Positions 27,287-34,616 of a stretch of 34,616 nt of DNA are shown one piece after another. Below the pieces are notes generated by a model. The model was given only the letters and a program-made list of their open reading frames with translations, did no database searches and was not told the DNA's origin. Source of the stretch: Candidatus Cloacimonadota bacterium (lineage in GTDB: Bacteria > Cloacimonadota > Cloacimonadia > Cloacimonadales > TCS61); the NCBI GenBank assembly GCA_021734245.1, contig JAIPJH010000022.1:1-34616 (forward strand). Reading direction: 5' to 3'. Within the stretch, counting starts at the first letter, position 1; each line of letters begins with the position of its first letter. The position numbers were made by a program, and so were the translations under genes.

Positions 27287-27887
27287 ATTATTCCTGGTTC
27301 TAATTTTAATAGCTTCAATTTCATTTTGCCGGGCAGATGAGCTGGACGATATCTACGATGCAATCCTGATAAAATATTCCAAAGTAAAGTTTTACGAAGC
27401 AGAATTTGAACAGGAAAATTATTGGAAAAGTATTGATGTAACTCAATCTTCACATGGCATGATCTATTTCGATGTCGATAATTTCCTGATGAAATATGAA
27501 CAACCGGAAGGGCAGATTCTGTTTATTCAGAATGATACAGTAACCATTTATGATGCTGCCACAAATCAAGCGATGATCTCAAATAATATGAATATCGAAT
27601 TACGTCCGGTAAATCTGATCTCGGAATATTGGGAAAGTTCCGATAAAAAATTAAATTTTTCTGAAAACGATTTAACTAAGATCACTTTGAAAACAGAGAT
27701 AAATGAGACAATAACTTTACTTCTGGAAGATCATATTTTAGCAGAACTCACGATTCATGATGAGGATGAAAATTTCGTTTTGTATAAATTCAAAAATGCC
27801 AAAATCAACGAGCAACTTCCTGCCGGTGTTTTTGATGTAGAACTTCCTGAAGATGCAAATATTATAGATAATCGAGTAAACAAATAA
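27264..27887 (+). CDS. lolA: LolA-like outer-membrane lipoprotein carrier
   Basis: This 207-residue periplasmic protein has a signal peptide (SKLFLVLILIASISFCRA), then the half-barrel pattern of LolA: YEAEFEQENYWKS, HGMIYFDVDNFLMKYEQPEG, and a final block FKNAKINEQLPAGVFDVELPE. LolA ferries lipoproteins from the inner to the outer membrane. The start at 27264 has a GAGGA 11 bases upstream; an ATG at 27279 gives a cleaner signal peptide but no ribosome site. It overlaps ftsK by 23 bases. No LolB is seen here, which is usual outside proteobacteria. Confidence 0.87.
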   Translation: MATFPMSKLFLVLILIASISFCRADELDDIYDAILIKYSKVKFYEAEFEQENYWKSIDVTQSSHGMIYFDVDNFLMKYEQPEGQILFIQNDTVTIYDAATNQAMISNNMNIELRPVNLISEYWESSDKKLNFSENDLTKITLKTEINETITLLLEDHILAELTIHDEDENFVLYKFKNAKINEQLPAGVFDVELPEDANIIDNRVNK

Positions 27888-27899
27888 ACGGAGAATTTA

Positions 27900-28955
27900 A
27901 TGATAGCTTTAATTATGGCTGGCGGAGTTGGAACGCGTTTTTGGCCGCTCAGCAGAGAATCCAATCCTAAGCAGTTTTTGAATATTTTATCGGATCGATC
28001 AATGATCCAGATGACCGTGGATCGTTTGACTTCCAAAATAAAAATGGAGGATATTTTCATCGTTACAGCTGCCTCGCAAGTGGAACTGACCAAACAGCAT
28101 TTACCGGAATTGCCGGAAGAAAATATTATTATCGAACCTTTTGGCATGAATACAGCTCCCTGTATTGCGCTCAGCGCGTCATATCTGGCTCGTAAACATA
28201 AAAAAACAGAAAGTATGATAGTTTTGCCAGCAGACCATTTAATTGCCCTGAAAGATGATTTTCTGGCTTCCCTGCAAATAGGGGAAGAATCGGCAAATTT
28301 GGATAATCTGGTTACGTTTGGAATTAAACCGAATTATCCGGCTACAGGTTACGGTTACATCGAAGCCGGAAAGAAGATCGATGAGCAGAGATTTTTTGTG
28401 AAACAATTTAAGGAAAAGCCTGATATGGAGACAGCTCAGCAGTTTCTGGAAGCAGGAAATTTTTTCTGGAACAGCGGCATGTTCATGTGGAAGATCGAGA
28501 CGATCCTGCAAGCTTATAATGATTATCTTCCCAAAGTTAATTCCATTTTAAAAGAAGTTAATGCAAAATGGGACAAAGTTGGATTATCAGCCGATTTCAG
28601 CGAAGAATACAAAAAAATGCCCAAAATCCCAGTCGATATCGGAATTATGGAACAGGCAGAAAAACGTGTGGTAATCCCTGTAGATTACGGTTGGAGCGAT
28701 GTGGGCAGTTGGAAAGCACTTTACGATATTTCCCAAAAAGATGAAAATGAAAATGTGCTCAAAAGTGATTCTGAAATCATTGAAAGCAAAAATAATTACG
28801 TGAATTCAGCTAAATTTGTATCCTTGATTGGAGTGGAAAATCTGGTCGTAGTTGAAAGTGAAGATGCACTTTTGATAGCAGATAAAGATAAAAGCGAAGA
28901 CGTGAAGAAAATCGTTGAAAAACTAAAAAATAACAAAAAGAAAAAACTTTTATAA
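27900..28955 (+). CDS. manC: Mannose-1-phosphate guanylyltransferase
   Basis: This 351-residue nucleotidyltransferase makes GDP-mannose. The N-terminal signature is MAGGVGTRFWPLSRESNPKQ, followed by EPFGMNTAPCIALSA, VLPADHL, the block FFWNSGMFMWK, and VDYGWSDVGSWKAL. The length is that of the single-function form, without the fused phosphomannose isomerase. A GGAG ribosome site precedes the ATG. With the GT2 and UDP-glucose enzymes at the left end it suggests active surface-polysaccharide synthesis, although those genes are 25 kb away. Confidence 0.95.
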   Translation: MIALIMAGGVGTRFWPLSRESNPKQFLNILSDRSMIQMTVDRLTSKIKMEDIFIVTAASQVELTKQHLPELPEENIIIEPFGMNTAPCIALSASYLARKHKKTESMIVLPADHLIALKDDFLASLQIGEESANLDNLVTFGIKPNYPATGYGYIEAGKKIDEQRFFVKQFKEKPDMETAQQFLEAGNFFWNSGMFMWKIETILQAYNDYLPKVNSILKEVNAKWDKVGLSADFSEEYKKMPKIPVDIGIMEQAEKRVVIPVDYGWSDVGSWKALYDISQKDENENVLKSDSEIIESKNNYVNSAKFVSLIGVENLVVVESEDALLIADKDKSEDVKKIVEKLKNNKKKKLL

Positions 28956-28957
28956 AT

Positions 28958-29031
28958 CCCCTCTTGAGAGGGGTGCGGCTTTAGCCGCGGGGTGTGTTTT
29001 CTTACTTGTCACCCTGAGCTTGTCGAAGGGT
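28958..29031. repeat. Compound hairpin repeats after manC
   Basis: Directly after the manC stop come two tetraloop hairpins, CCCCTC-TTGA-GAGGGG (28958-28973) and GCGGC-TTTA-GCCGC (28975-28988). An ACCCTGAGCTTGTCGAAGGGT element (29011-29031) follows, of a kind dispersed in many environmental bacterial genomes. The first hairpin might also act as a terminator, but no U-run follows it. The remaining bases up to 29177 carry only the next gene's promoter. Confidence 0.75.
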
Positions 29032-29086
29032 ATGGCATTAAAAAAAAACAGGTTCCTTTCCATTAGATCGGGAAGGATTTTTCTTC

Positions 29087-29116
29087 TTGACTCAATTCAT
29101 TTAAAATCAATACATT
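29087..29116 (+). promoter_or_regulatory. Candidate promoter of the beta-helix surface protein
   Basis: TTGACT (29087-29092), an 18-base spacer and TACATT (29111-29116) form a plausible sigma-70 promoter. Transcription would begin near 29123 and give a leader of about 55 bases with AAGGAG 8 bases before the GTG start. Confidence 0.4.
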
Positions 29117-29177
29117 GTAAGTAGAATTTTTTTTGGAGAAAAAATACTACATCTAACATTGGATGAAGGAGTGAATT

Positions 29178-32100
29178 GTGAAGAGATTTCTTTGGATATT
29201 AATTTTATTTCCCCTCATACTTTTTGCTGAAACTCACATTCCCGCTGGTCCTGTTTCCGGCACTTGGGATTTCGCAGGCTCACCTTATCTCATCGATGGT
29301 GAAATTGAAATTCCCAATGGACAAACTCTCATAATCGATCCGGGATGTCTGATCGAGTTTCAAGGGCATTACAAATTTAATGTTCAGGGAAGATTGCTGG
29401 CAGTTGGAACAGAACAGGATTCGATCAGGTTTACAGTTGCTGATACGACAGGATTCAGTAATTTCAATTCTACTGATGGCGGCTGGCATGGAATACGATT
29501 AGAAAACACTCCCGCAACGAATGACTCATCTAAAATAATATATTGTATTTTGGAAAATGGGAAGGCAATGGGTGATGTTCCTGAGGATAGAAAAGGTGGG
29601 GGAATTTACATTTTCGATTATTCAAAAATAGAGTTTTCAAATAATTTAATCCAGAATAATTATTCAGAAGCTTTTGGCGGAGGAATGTTAGTTTTTAATA
29701 GTGAAATGGTTATTAAAAACACAAAAATTTGTAATAATTTTAATTATGGAATTTACGGTCTTGGAAGTAAAATTGAAAATTGCATAGTTTCTAACAATCT
29801 GGGAGGTGGAATTTGTGGAATTGATACAATTAAAAATTCAAAAATATTTGATAACCAGGATGTTGGAATTGAAAGTTGTGAATTACTAATAAGTAGTGAA
29901 GTTTACGATAATCTATATGGCATTGAATCATTTTGGCAAAATTGTTCAGTAATAAATTCTTTAATCTATAACAATAATATTGGAATGGTGTTTTGGGATG
30001 ATGAGTGTTATGTTAACTGCGTAATAAGTAATTGTACTTTTGCAAATAATGTAAGTGGGTTAAATGTCGATGGGATGGGGCAATGGAATGCAACAGATGT
30101 TATTATCACAAATTCTATTTTTTTTAATGATGATGATTTCCATTTAATTGGCTATGGGATTACAGCTACTGCATCATATTGTCTTTTTTCAGAAGAGCCT
30201 ACCGGTTTCTCATCTTTGCAGCACATGTTATATTCCGATCCTTCTTTTGTTGATCCGGCAAACAATGATTTCCATTTGGAATCCTATTCCCCCTGTTTAA
30301 ATAACGGCACTCCCGACACAACAGGATTGAATCTTCCCGAATATGATTTGGATGGCAATCCCCGCATTTACCAAGGAACTTATCCTATTATTGATCTTGG
30401 TTGCTACGAATACCAGGACGATCCTTCACAATTTCCGGCAATAACTATTCAGAATGATAATATCGAATTCGAAAACTGGTCACCAACCAGCGGAAATTCA
30501 CCATCTCAGGAATTCATAATCTTTAATACAGGCATGGAAAACCTAAGTATTACCTCTATCGAATCACCCGATGGTTTTCTAATTCGACAGTCAGGAACTT
30601 ATGTTCAATCTCTTCCGGGTTTTGAATTACTTCCTGCAACAAACAGCCAGATTGAAGTAGTTTTTGCTCCTTCTTCTACTGGAATGTATTCTGACGAAAT
30701 TCATATTTATTCCAATGCTGTTAATGGAAGTGATGCAACCGTACAAGTTTCGGGTGAATCTGATGATGATTACCATATTGCTGCAAATATTTTGTCTGAT
30801 ACCATTTGGGATTATGATACAGTGATTGTTCATAATAACATATCAGTTTATCAAGGAATAAATTTAGAAATTCTTCCAGGCACAACAATTAAATTCAATT
30901 ATTGCAGCATGGATATTTATGGAAATCTGATTGCTGAAGGGGAAGAAGATAACATTATTACTTTTACAGGAAATACAATTTGGAAGGGTATAAGAATCAT
31001 ATCTCCGAATGAAGCACCAATCATTGAGTTTTGCAAATTTGAAAAAGTTAGAAATAATAGTGGTAACTTAGTCACTTTATATTTGAATGATTGCCCAAAT
31101 ACTGTTGTTTCAAATAGCATTTTCTACGATAATAGGAATGTGACAGCCCCAGCTTGTTTAAATATTACTGATACAAATGTCGAAATCAATAATTGCCTTT
31201 TTGATAGTAATGTTTCCTCTCATTATGAATATAATTATGGACAACCACCCTGGGGAGGTGAAGAAGCTGCCATAAAGACTGTTAATTGTACAGTTAGCAT
31301 AAATAGTTCAAAATTTGTTAATAACTACTCAGGATGGGGTGATGGTGGATCACAGAGCATTATTAATTGCGAATCTAATATTGAAAATTTGAAGATAATA
31401 AACTCACTTTTTGGAAATAACTCCTCTGCCTGTCTAATCTCTTCAAATGCCGGATTGGAATTTACAAATTGTGTTTCAGGCGCGGATCAAGGATACATAT
31501 TTTATTGGGAATATTTGTCTGTAATTAATTCAATTCTTTGGAATGATGATGAAACTTTTCTAAATGTTTGGCACTATGGAACCGTTGCTGATATCTTGCA
31601 TTCTGATATTAGAGGAGGTCAAAACGCGTTTTATCAAAACAATACTATTAACTGGTTGGAAGGTAACATCTCTTCCGATCCTCTCTTCATCGATCCTGAT
31701 AATGGAGATTATCGTTTACTTGCCGATTCTCCCTGCATCAATGCCGGAACTCCAGATACAACTGGTTTAAATCTTCCTGCTTACGATCTGGATGGCAATC
31801 CCAGAATTTACGATGGAACAATTGACATGGGTTGCTACGAATGGCAGGGAACTCCCATAAATAGTGAGGAGTTACCAGTTGTGAGTTATGGGTTGAGTAA
31901 TTTCCCCAATCCATTCAATCCTTCCACCACAATTGAGTTCAATTTACCTCAAAATTATGAAAGTGCAAAAATAGAAATTTACAATATCATAGGACAAAGA
32001 GTAAAATCATTGCCTGTCATCCTGAGCGATGCGCAGCATCGTATCGAAGGATCAGGCACGCCAAATAATTATTCAGTAGTTTGGAACGGTTCAGATTCAA

Positions 32101-32192
32101 ACAACAAACTCGTTTCTTCTGGAATATACTTTTATCAACTGAATGTGGATGGCAAAGTAAAGAAAACTAAGAAAATGATGCTAATTAAATAA
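29178..32192 (+). CDS. Large beta-helix surface protein with FlgD-like/type A sorting domain
   Basis: This 1004-residue exported protein starts with a signal peptide (residues 1-17). A first right-handed beta-helix (about 20-410) follows, then a choice-of-anchor-D-like beta-sandwich (about 415-525, NTGMENLSITSI), a second beta-helix (about 530-890), and a C-terminal domain (FPNPFNPSTTIEFNLP, near residue 910) of the FlgD-like/type A sorting kind that ends SSGIYFYQLNV and a Lys-rich tail. The two beta-helices each end in the same closing block (SPC.N.GTPDTTGLNLP, YDLDGNPRIY, GCYE), a sign of internal duplication. It may be a polysaccharide-binding or adhesin-like surface protein. The start is GTG at 29178. 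A hairpin repeat is embedded in frame near residue 950. Confidence 0.88.
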   Translation: MKRFLWILILFPLILFAETHIPAGPVSGTWDFAGSPYLIDGEIEIPNGQTLIIDPGCLIEFQGHYKFNVQGRLLAVGTEQDSIRFTVADTTGFSNFNSTDGGWHGIRLENTPATNDSSKIIYCILENGKAMGDVPEDRKGGGIYIFDYSKIEFSNNLIQNNYSEAFGGGMLVFNSEMVIKNTKICNNFNYGIYGLGSKIENCIVSNNLGGGICGIDTIKNSKIFDNQDVGIESCELLISSEVYDNLYGIESFWQNCSVINSLIYNNNIGMVFWDDECYVNCVISNCTFANNVSGLNVDGMGQWNATDVIITNSIFFNDDDFHLIGYGITATASYCLFSEEPTGFSSLQHMLYSDPSFVDPANNDFHLESYSPCLNNGTPDTTGLNLPEYDLDGNPRIYQGTYPIIDLGCYEYQDDPSQFPAITIQNDNIEFENWSPTSGNSPSQEFIIFNTGMENLSITSIESPDGFLIRQSGTYVQSLPGFELLPATNSQIEVVFAPSSTGMYSDEIHIYSNAVNGSDATVQVSGESDDDYHIAANILSDTIWDYDTVIVHNNISVYQGINLEILPGTTIKFNYCSMDIYGNLIAEGEEDNIITFTGNTIWKGIRIISPNEAPIIEFCKFEKVRNNSGNLVTLYLNDCPNTVVSNSIFYDNRNVTAPACLNITDTNVEINNCLFDSNVSSHYEYNYGQPPWGGEEAAIKTVNCTVSINSSKFVNNYSGWGDGGSQSIINCESNIENLKIINSLFGNNSSACLISSNAGLEFTNCVSGADQGYIFYWEYLSVINSILWNDDETFLNVWHYGTVADILHSDIRGGQNAFYQNNTINWLEGNISSDPLFIDPDNGDYRLLADSPCINAGTPDTTGLNLPAYDLDGNPRIYDGTIDMGCYEWQGTPINSEELPVVSYGLSNFPNPFNPSTTIEFNLPQNYESAKIEIYNIIGQRVKSLPVILSDAQHRIEGSGTPNNYSVVWNGSDSNNKLVSSGIYFYQLNVDGKVKKTKKMMLIK
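32011..32058. repeat. Hairpin repeat embedded in frame within the sorting domain
   Basis: GTCATCCTGAGCGATGCGCA continuing to GTATCGAAGGATCAGGCA forms a long hairpin: TGCCTG..ATCCT pairs with AGGAT.CAGGCA, and CGATGC (32027-32032) pairs with GCATCG (32036-32041). The outer half matches the GTCA(C/T)CCTGAGC...TCGAAGG(G/A)T element at 29008-29031. It encodes about 16 residues (PVILSDAQHRIEGSGTP) between two conserved strands. Confidence 0.8.
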
Positions 32193-32197
32193 AACCC

Positions 32198-32228
32198 TTG
32201 ACCTAACTAAATTTGGACTTAATTTAGT
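32198..32228 (+). promoter_or_regulatory. Toxin-antitoxin promoter with operator-like inverted repeat
   Basis: A TTGACC -35 box (32198-32203) is followed by a 7-bp inverted repeat ACTAAAT-N9-ATTTAGT (32206-32228), ending 14 bases before the antitoxin ATG. An AGGAGG ribosome site lies between. Phd-type antitoxins usually repress their own promoter by binding such a repeat. Confidence 0.5.
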
Positions 32229-32242
32229 CGCAGGAGGTTGAG

Positions 32243-32524
32243 ATGAAATATAGTGAAGCCATAAAACCAATCAGTTATCTAAAAGCAAATGCTGCCAAAA
32301 TATTGAAAGAAATCTCTAAAACACGTTCTCCGCTTATTATTACACAAAACGGAGAAGCTAAAGCTGTGTTGCAGGATATCAAAGAATACGAAGAAATGAA
32401 AGAAACTTTGGCCTTATTAAAAATACTAGCATTGGGAGAAGAATCAGTAAGAAAAGGTGAGGTTAAATCTGCTGATGAAGTTTTTTCTGAGATTGAAAAA
32501 AAGATAGAAAATGATCAAAAATAA
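32243..32524 (+). CDS. Phd/YefM-type antitoxin
   Basis: This 93-residue protein has an N-terminal DNA-binding fold with SYLKANAAKILKEI and PLIITQNGEAKAVLQDIKEYEEM, the standard Phd/YefM pattern. A charged C-terminal helix would wrap the toxin. The strong AGGAGG ribosome site suggests high synthesis. The toxin gene starts 14 bases before its stop, giving coupled translation. Confidence 0.92.
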   Translation: MKYSEAIKPISYLKANAAKILKEISKTRSPLIITQNGEAKAVLQDIKEYEEMKETLALLKILALGEESVRKGEVKSADEVFSEIEKKIENDQK

Positions 32525-32840
32525 AGAGCTTATTTTCACCAAACAAGCTGAAGATGATCTTCATTCAATATACGATTACATTAAAAATAACGATTCAGCT
32601 GATGCTGCTCAAAAAATATACTATTCTATTAAAGATAAATGTACAAAGTTAAAAAGTTTCTCAAATATCGGACATATACCACCAGAATTAGAAATTCTTT
32701 CAATTTACAATTATTTTGAAATCAACTTTAAGCCATATAGAATAATTTATAATATTACCAAGAGGGAAGTAATAATTTTTGGCATTTTTGATGGTCGTAG
32801 AAATTTATCGGATATTTTAGCTAAAAGATTGTTGAAGTAG
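32511..32840 (+). CDS. RelE/ParE-family toxin
   Basis: This 109-residue protein has the compact RelE/ParE fold: FTKQAEDDLHSIYDYIKNND at the start, then NYFEINFKPYRIIYNITKREVIIFGIFDGRRNL. The pattern and the missing RelE catalytic set favour a ParE-type (gyrase-targeting) toxin, but this is not certain. It partners the overlapping antitoxin gene. The 119 bases after it hold no gene, only a TTGACT (32925-32930) ahead of the HD-domain gene. Confidence 0.9.
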   Translation: MIKNKELIFTKQAEDDLHSIYDYIKNNDSADAAQKIYYSIKDKCTKLKSFSNIGHIPPELEILSIYNYFEINFKPYRIIYNITKREVIIFGIFDGRRNLSDILAKRLLK

Positions 32841-32959
32841 ATTTATCTAATTTATTCGCATAAAAATACCCTCCCTTACTTACCGGTCAGCTTTTGGTAC
32901 ATTCTATCAATAATTCTATAGTTCTTGACTTCTACTAAACGAAAATTTCCCTTAATCAC

Positions 32960-33514
32960 ATGAAATGGAAATTTGATAATAAACCTGACAATGACGAAGC
33001 TGTCATCAATACTTTTCAGTATTTTCTGCGATTAAAAGCTCTCTACCGCCAGGGCTGGCTGCAGCGCAATGTTCCCGATATTAAAACCGAATCTGTTGCC
33101 GACCATTCTTTTGGAATTGCCATGCTTGCCCTTCTACTTTGTCCTCCAGAATTGGATAAATTAAAAGTTCTGGAAATTGCTCTTCTGCATGAAACCGGTG
33201 AATGTATAATTGGCGATCTTACTCCCTGGGATAATTTGACAGAAGAAAAAAAAAGTGAAATGGAAAAAAATGCAGTAATCAAAATCTTAAGCAATCTTCC
33301 GGACGACAAAAGACTGATCTCACTCTGGGAAGAATTTGAATATGAAACAACAGAAGAAGGCAAATTCGTGCGGCAGCTGGATAAACTTGAAATGGGTTTG
33401 CAGGCAGAAATTTACGAGAAATTTGGTGAAAATGATGCTAAAGCTTTACTGGAATCTGCACATCAGAAAGTTACGGATGAGAAGCTGAAAAAGTATCTTA
33501 AAAAATTAGATTAA
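32960..33514 (+). CDS. HD-domain phosphohydrolase (YfbR/HDDC2-like)
   Basis: This 184-residue cytosolic protein has the metal-binding blocks ESVADHSFGIA with H49, ALLHETGECIIGDLTPW with H77, and RQLDKLEM near residue 138. The layout is that of 5'-nucleotidase YfbR/HDDC2-type enzymes acting on deoxynucleoside monophosphates. Odd point: the HD pair itself reads His-Glu (H77-E78). No ribosome site is visible before the ATG, and TTGACT lies 35 bases upstream. Its stop overlaps the stop of the convergent CPBP gene by two bases. Confidence 0.85.
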   Translation: MKWKFDNKPDNDEAVINTFQYFLRLKALYRQGWLQRNVPDIKTESVADHSFGIAMLALLLCPPELDKLKVLEIALLHETGECIIGDLTPWDNLTEEKKSEMEKNAVIKILSNLPDDKRLISLWEEFEYETTEEGKFVRQLDKLEMGLQAEIYEKFGENDAKALLESAHQKVTDEKLKKYLKKLD

Positions 33515-34458
33515 CCTTTTCCCAATTTCTCTCCTTCCTTAAGCAAAATAAAAAACACCACAGCCACAAAAATAACGCACAAAAGAGCTGTATCCGTAAA
33601 ATTATTGATTTCCAAAGTATCGGCATTGAAAATTGTTTTAAAATCGGTAGAATCGTTCATGAGGCCATGAAAAGCAATTCCGATTAAAATGCTGCCACCC
33701 AATCGATTATAAAAGTATGTGATCACGATCGAATACAAAATACACATCAAAGTAAAAACGAAATAGAAGGTTATAAAATCAAGAAATGGTGTAAAGTTAA
33801 GTTTTACCGGAATGTGCCACAAAGACCAGATAGTTCCAAGAATTATGCTCGCTTTCAGCGGACTCCATTTTTTCTGTAATCTGGGTAATGCAAAACCGCG
33901 CCAGCCGATCTCTTCCATCAAACCTCCGCCATCGAAAAACAAGCTGGTAATAAAGAGAAAAATCATTTCCCACCCAGAATAAACAGGATGAATTTTCAAA
34001 AGATTAGAAGTTTCCACATCACTGACATAATTGCGCAAAAAAGAATAAACGAGATTTATCCCAACAGCCAAAAGAATTGCCTGTAACCAAATTGAAACCC
34101 CCTTCCTTAAGGAAATCTTAGAAGACCAGAATCTGAATCTGCTGAATAGCTCTTTGAGGCCTTGTTTTTTCTTTAAAATATAAGAAATTATGAGAGCGGA
34201 AATCGAAGCGGTAGCCGGCCATAAAAGTAGAATCAAAGCATACCAGATTCCACCGTGAACTTTCAGAGCGATCGGTATAGAATATAAGATATTTGTGTTG
34301 TAACCTTTGCCTTCTGTAACTGCATCGATATCACTGCCAAAATTTGGAAAATGTGTAAATACTAAAAAACCATACGGTATAACAAGAACAGCAAGAATTA
34401 TAGCTAACAACCAGAAGCTGAGAACTGGCCTTTTTTCAAGGCAGTTTTTCAAATTCAT
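33511..34458 (-). CDS. CPBP-family intramembrane metalloprotease (CAAX protease-like)
   Basis: This is a 315-residue membrane protein with about eight hydrophobic helices. The protease motifs are EEIGWRGFALPR (glutamates and arginine), LWHIPV (histidine) and FHGLMND (second histidine) in the usual order. Bacterial CPBP proteins include prenyl-protein-type proteases and bacteriocin-immunity factors; the substrate is unknown. I use the ATG at 34458, which has GGGGAGAG just upstream; an earlier start at 34479 would add seven residues (MIIWGEF). It is transcribed towards the HD-domain gene. Confidence 0.92.
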   Translation of the reverse strand: MNLKNCLEKRPVLSFWLLAIILAVLVIPYGFLVFTHFPNFGSDIDAVTEGKGYNTNILYSIPIALKVHGGIWYALILLLWPATASISALIISYILKKKQGLKELFSRFRFWSSKISLRKGVSIWLQAILLAVGINLVYSFLRNYVSDVETSNLLKIHPVYSGWEMIFLFITSLFFDGGGLMEEIGWRGFALPRLQKKWSPLKASIILGTIWSLWHIPVKLNFTPFLDFITFYFVFTLMCILYSIVITYFYNRLGGSILIGIAFHGLMNDSTDFKTIFNADTLEINNFTDTALLCVIFVAVVFFILLKEGEKLGKG

Positions 34459-34479
34459 AAACTCTCCCCAAATAATCAA

Positions 34480-34616
34480 AGGTTCTGTAACACAAAACCT
34501 TCTTTTTTTTACGTTAACTAATTATTTTCTATACAAATATACCATAGTGGGAAAATCTCCCCCAAAAAATTAGAGTCCAGGCCAATTCCTGAGAGAGATA
34601 ATCCCATGAAAATTAT
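34480..34616. other. Right-end intergenic region
   Basis: This AT-rich stretch has no complete gene. It should hold the promoter of the minus-strand CPBP gene, but no clear box pair was found. An ATG at 34606 after a GAGAGA run may open a gene that continues beyond the window; too little is visible to call it. Confidence 0.35.

Noticed and set aside
29178-32192. Evidence of a type IX secretion system
   Set aside because: The C-terminal domain resembles type A sorting domains, but no Por/Gld secretion component is in the window, so the export route is left open.
34606-34616. Start of a new gene at the right edge
   Set aside because: Only an ATG after GAGAGA and two to three codons are visible; this is not enough to support a coding call.

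Overview
The window is AT-rich bacterial chromosome from a Gram-negative (diderm) anaerobe-like organism. Outer-membrane biogenesis genes (LptE-like and LolA-like lipoprotein handling), a short primary-type sigma factor without region 1.1, and a large beta-helix surface protein ending in a FlgD-like/type A sorting domain with an FPNPFNPST motif point to the FCB superphylum. My best guess is Candidatus Cloacimonadota or a neighbouring lineage; this is inference from gene style, not a database match. No rRNA, tRNA or CRISPR array was seen, and every gap of more than about 200 bases is described.

Layout. 1-2216: end of a GT2 polyprenyl-phosphate glycosyltransferase and a UDPGP-type UTP-glucose-1-phosphate uridylyltransferase. 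2214-4740: a TtcA-like PP-loop protein, a B3/B4-domain protein and an S51-type peptidase, separated by three near-identical arrays of small tetraloop hairpins that each start on the stop codon of the upstream gene. 4930-5499: a DUF6642-type protein with a possible His/Cys dyad. 5515-8902 (minus strand): sigma factor, one intact and two decayed GxxExxY genes around a 139-bp direct repeat, then an acylphosphatase / LysM-M23 lipoprotein / HspR-like MerR operon. 9143-12493: rsmG, parA, parB, an M23 peptidase and a bactofilin, a segregation and cell-shape cluster. 12495-20659: a complete F-type ATP synthase operon (atpZ, I, B, triple-hairpin c, single c, F, H, A, G, D, C). 20663-27887: a DUF4015-type glycoside-hydrolase-like protein, a parS site, an HTH-EIIA regulator on the minus strand, then lptE, an RluB-type pseudouridine synthase, a YchF-like P-loop protein, ftsK and lolA. 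27900-34458: manC, the beta-helix surface protein, a Phd/ParE-type toxin-antitoxin pair, an HD-domain hydrolase and a CPBP membrane protease.

Most notable system. The ATP synthase operon carries two different c-subunit genes side by side. One is a normal single hairpin with a Na+-type site and two carboxylates (E33 and E66). The other is a 249-residue fusion of three c hairpins in which the ion-binding carboxylate survives only in the third (Q64, Q145, E232). If both enter the ring, the rotor would be heteromeric with fewer ion sites than hairpins, comparable in principle to the mixed ring of Acetobacterium woodii but with a triple rather than a double hairpin.

Other structure. A near-consensus parS (TGTTTCACGTGAAACG) sits in a 22-base convergent gap about 11 kb from parAB. 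Several families of hairpin repeats decorate gene ends, and one such repeat is built in frame into the C-terminal domain of the surface protein. A perfect 10-bp inverted repeat places two -35 boxes back to back between the HTH-EIIA gene and lptE.
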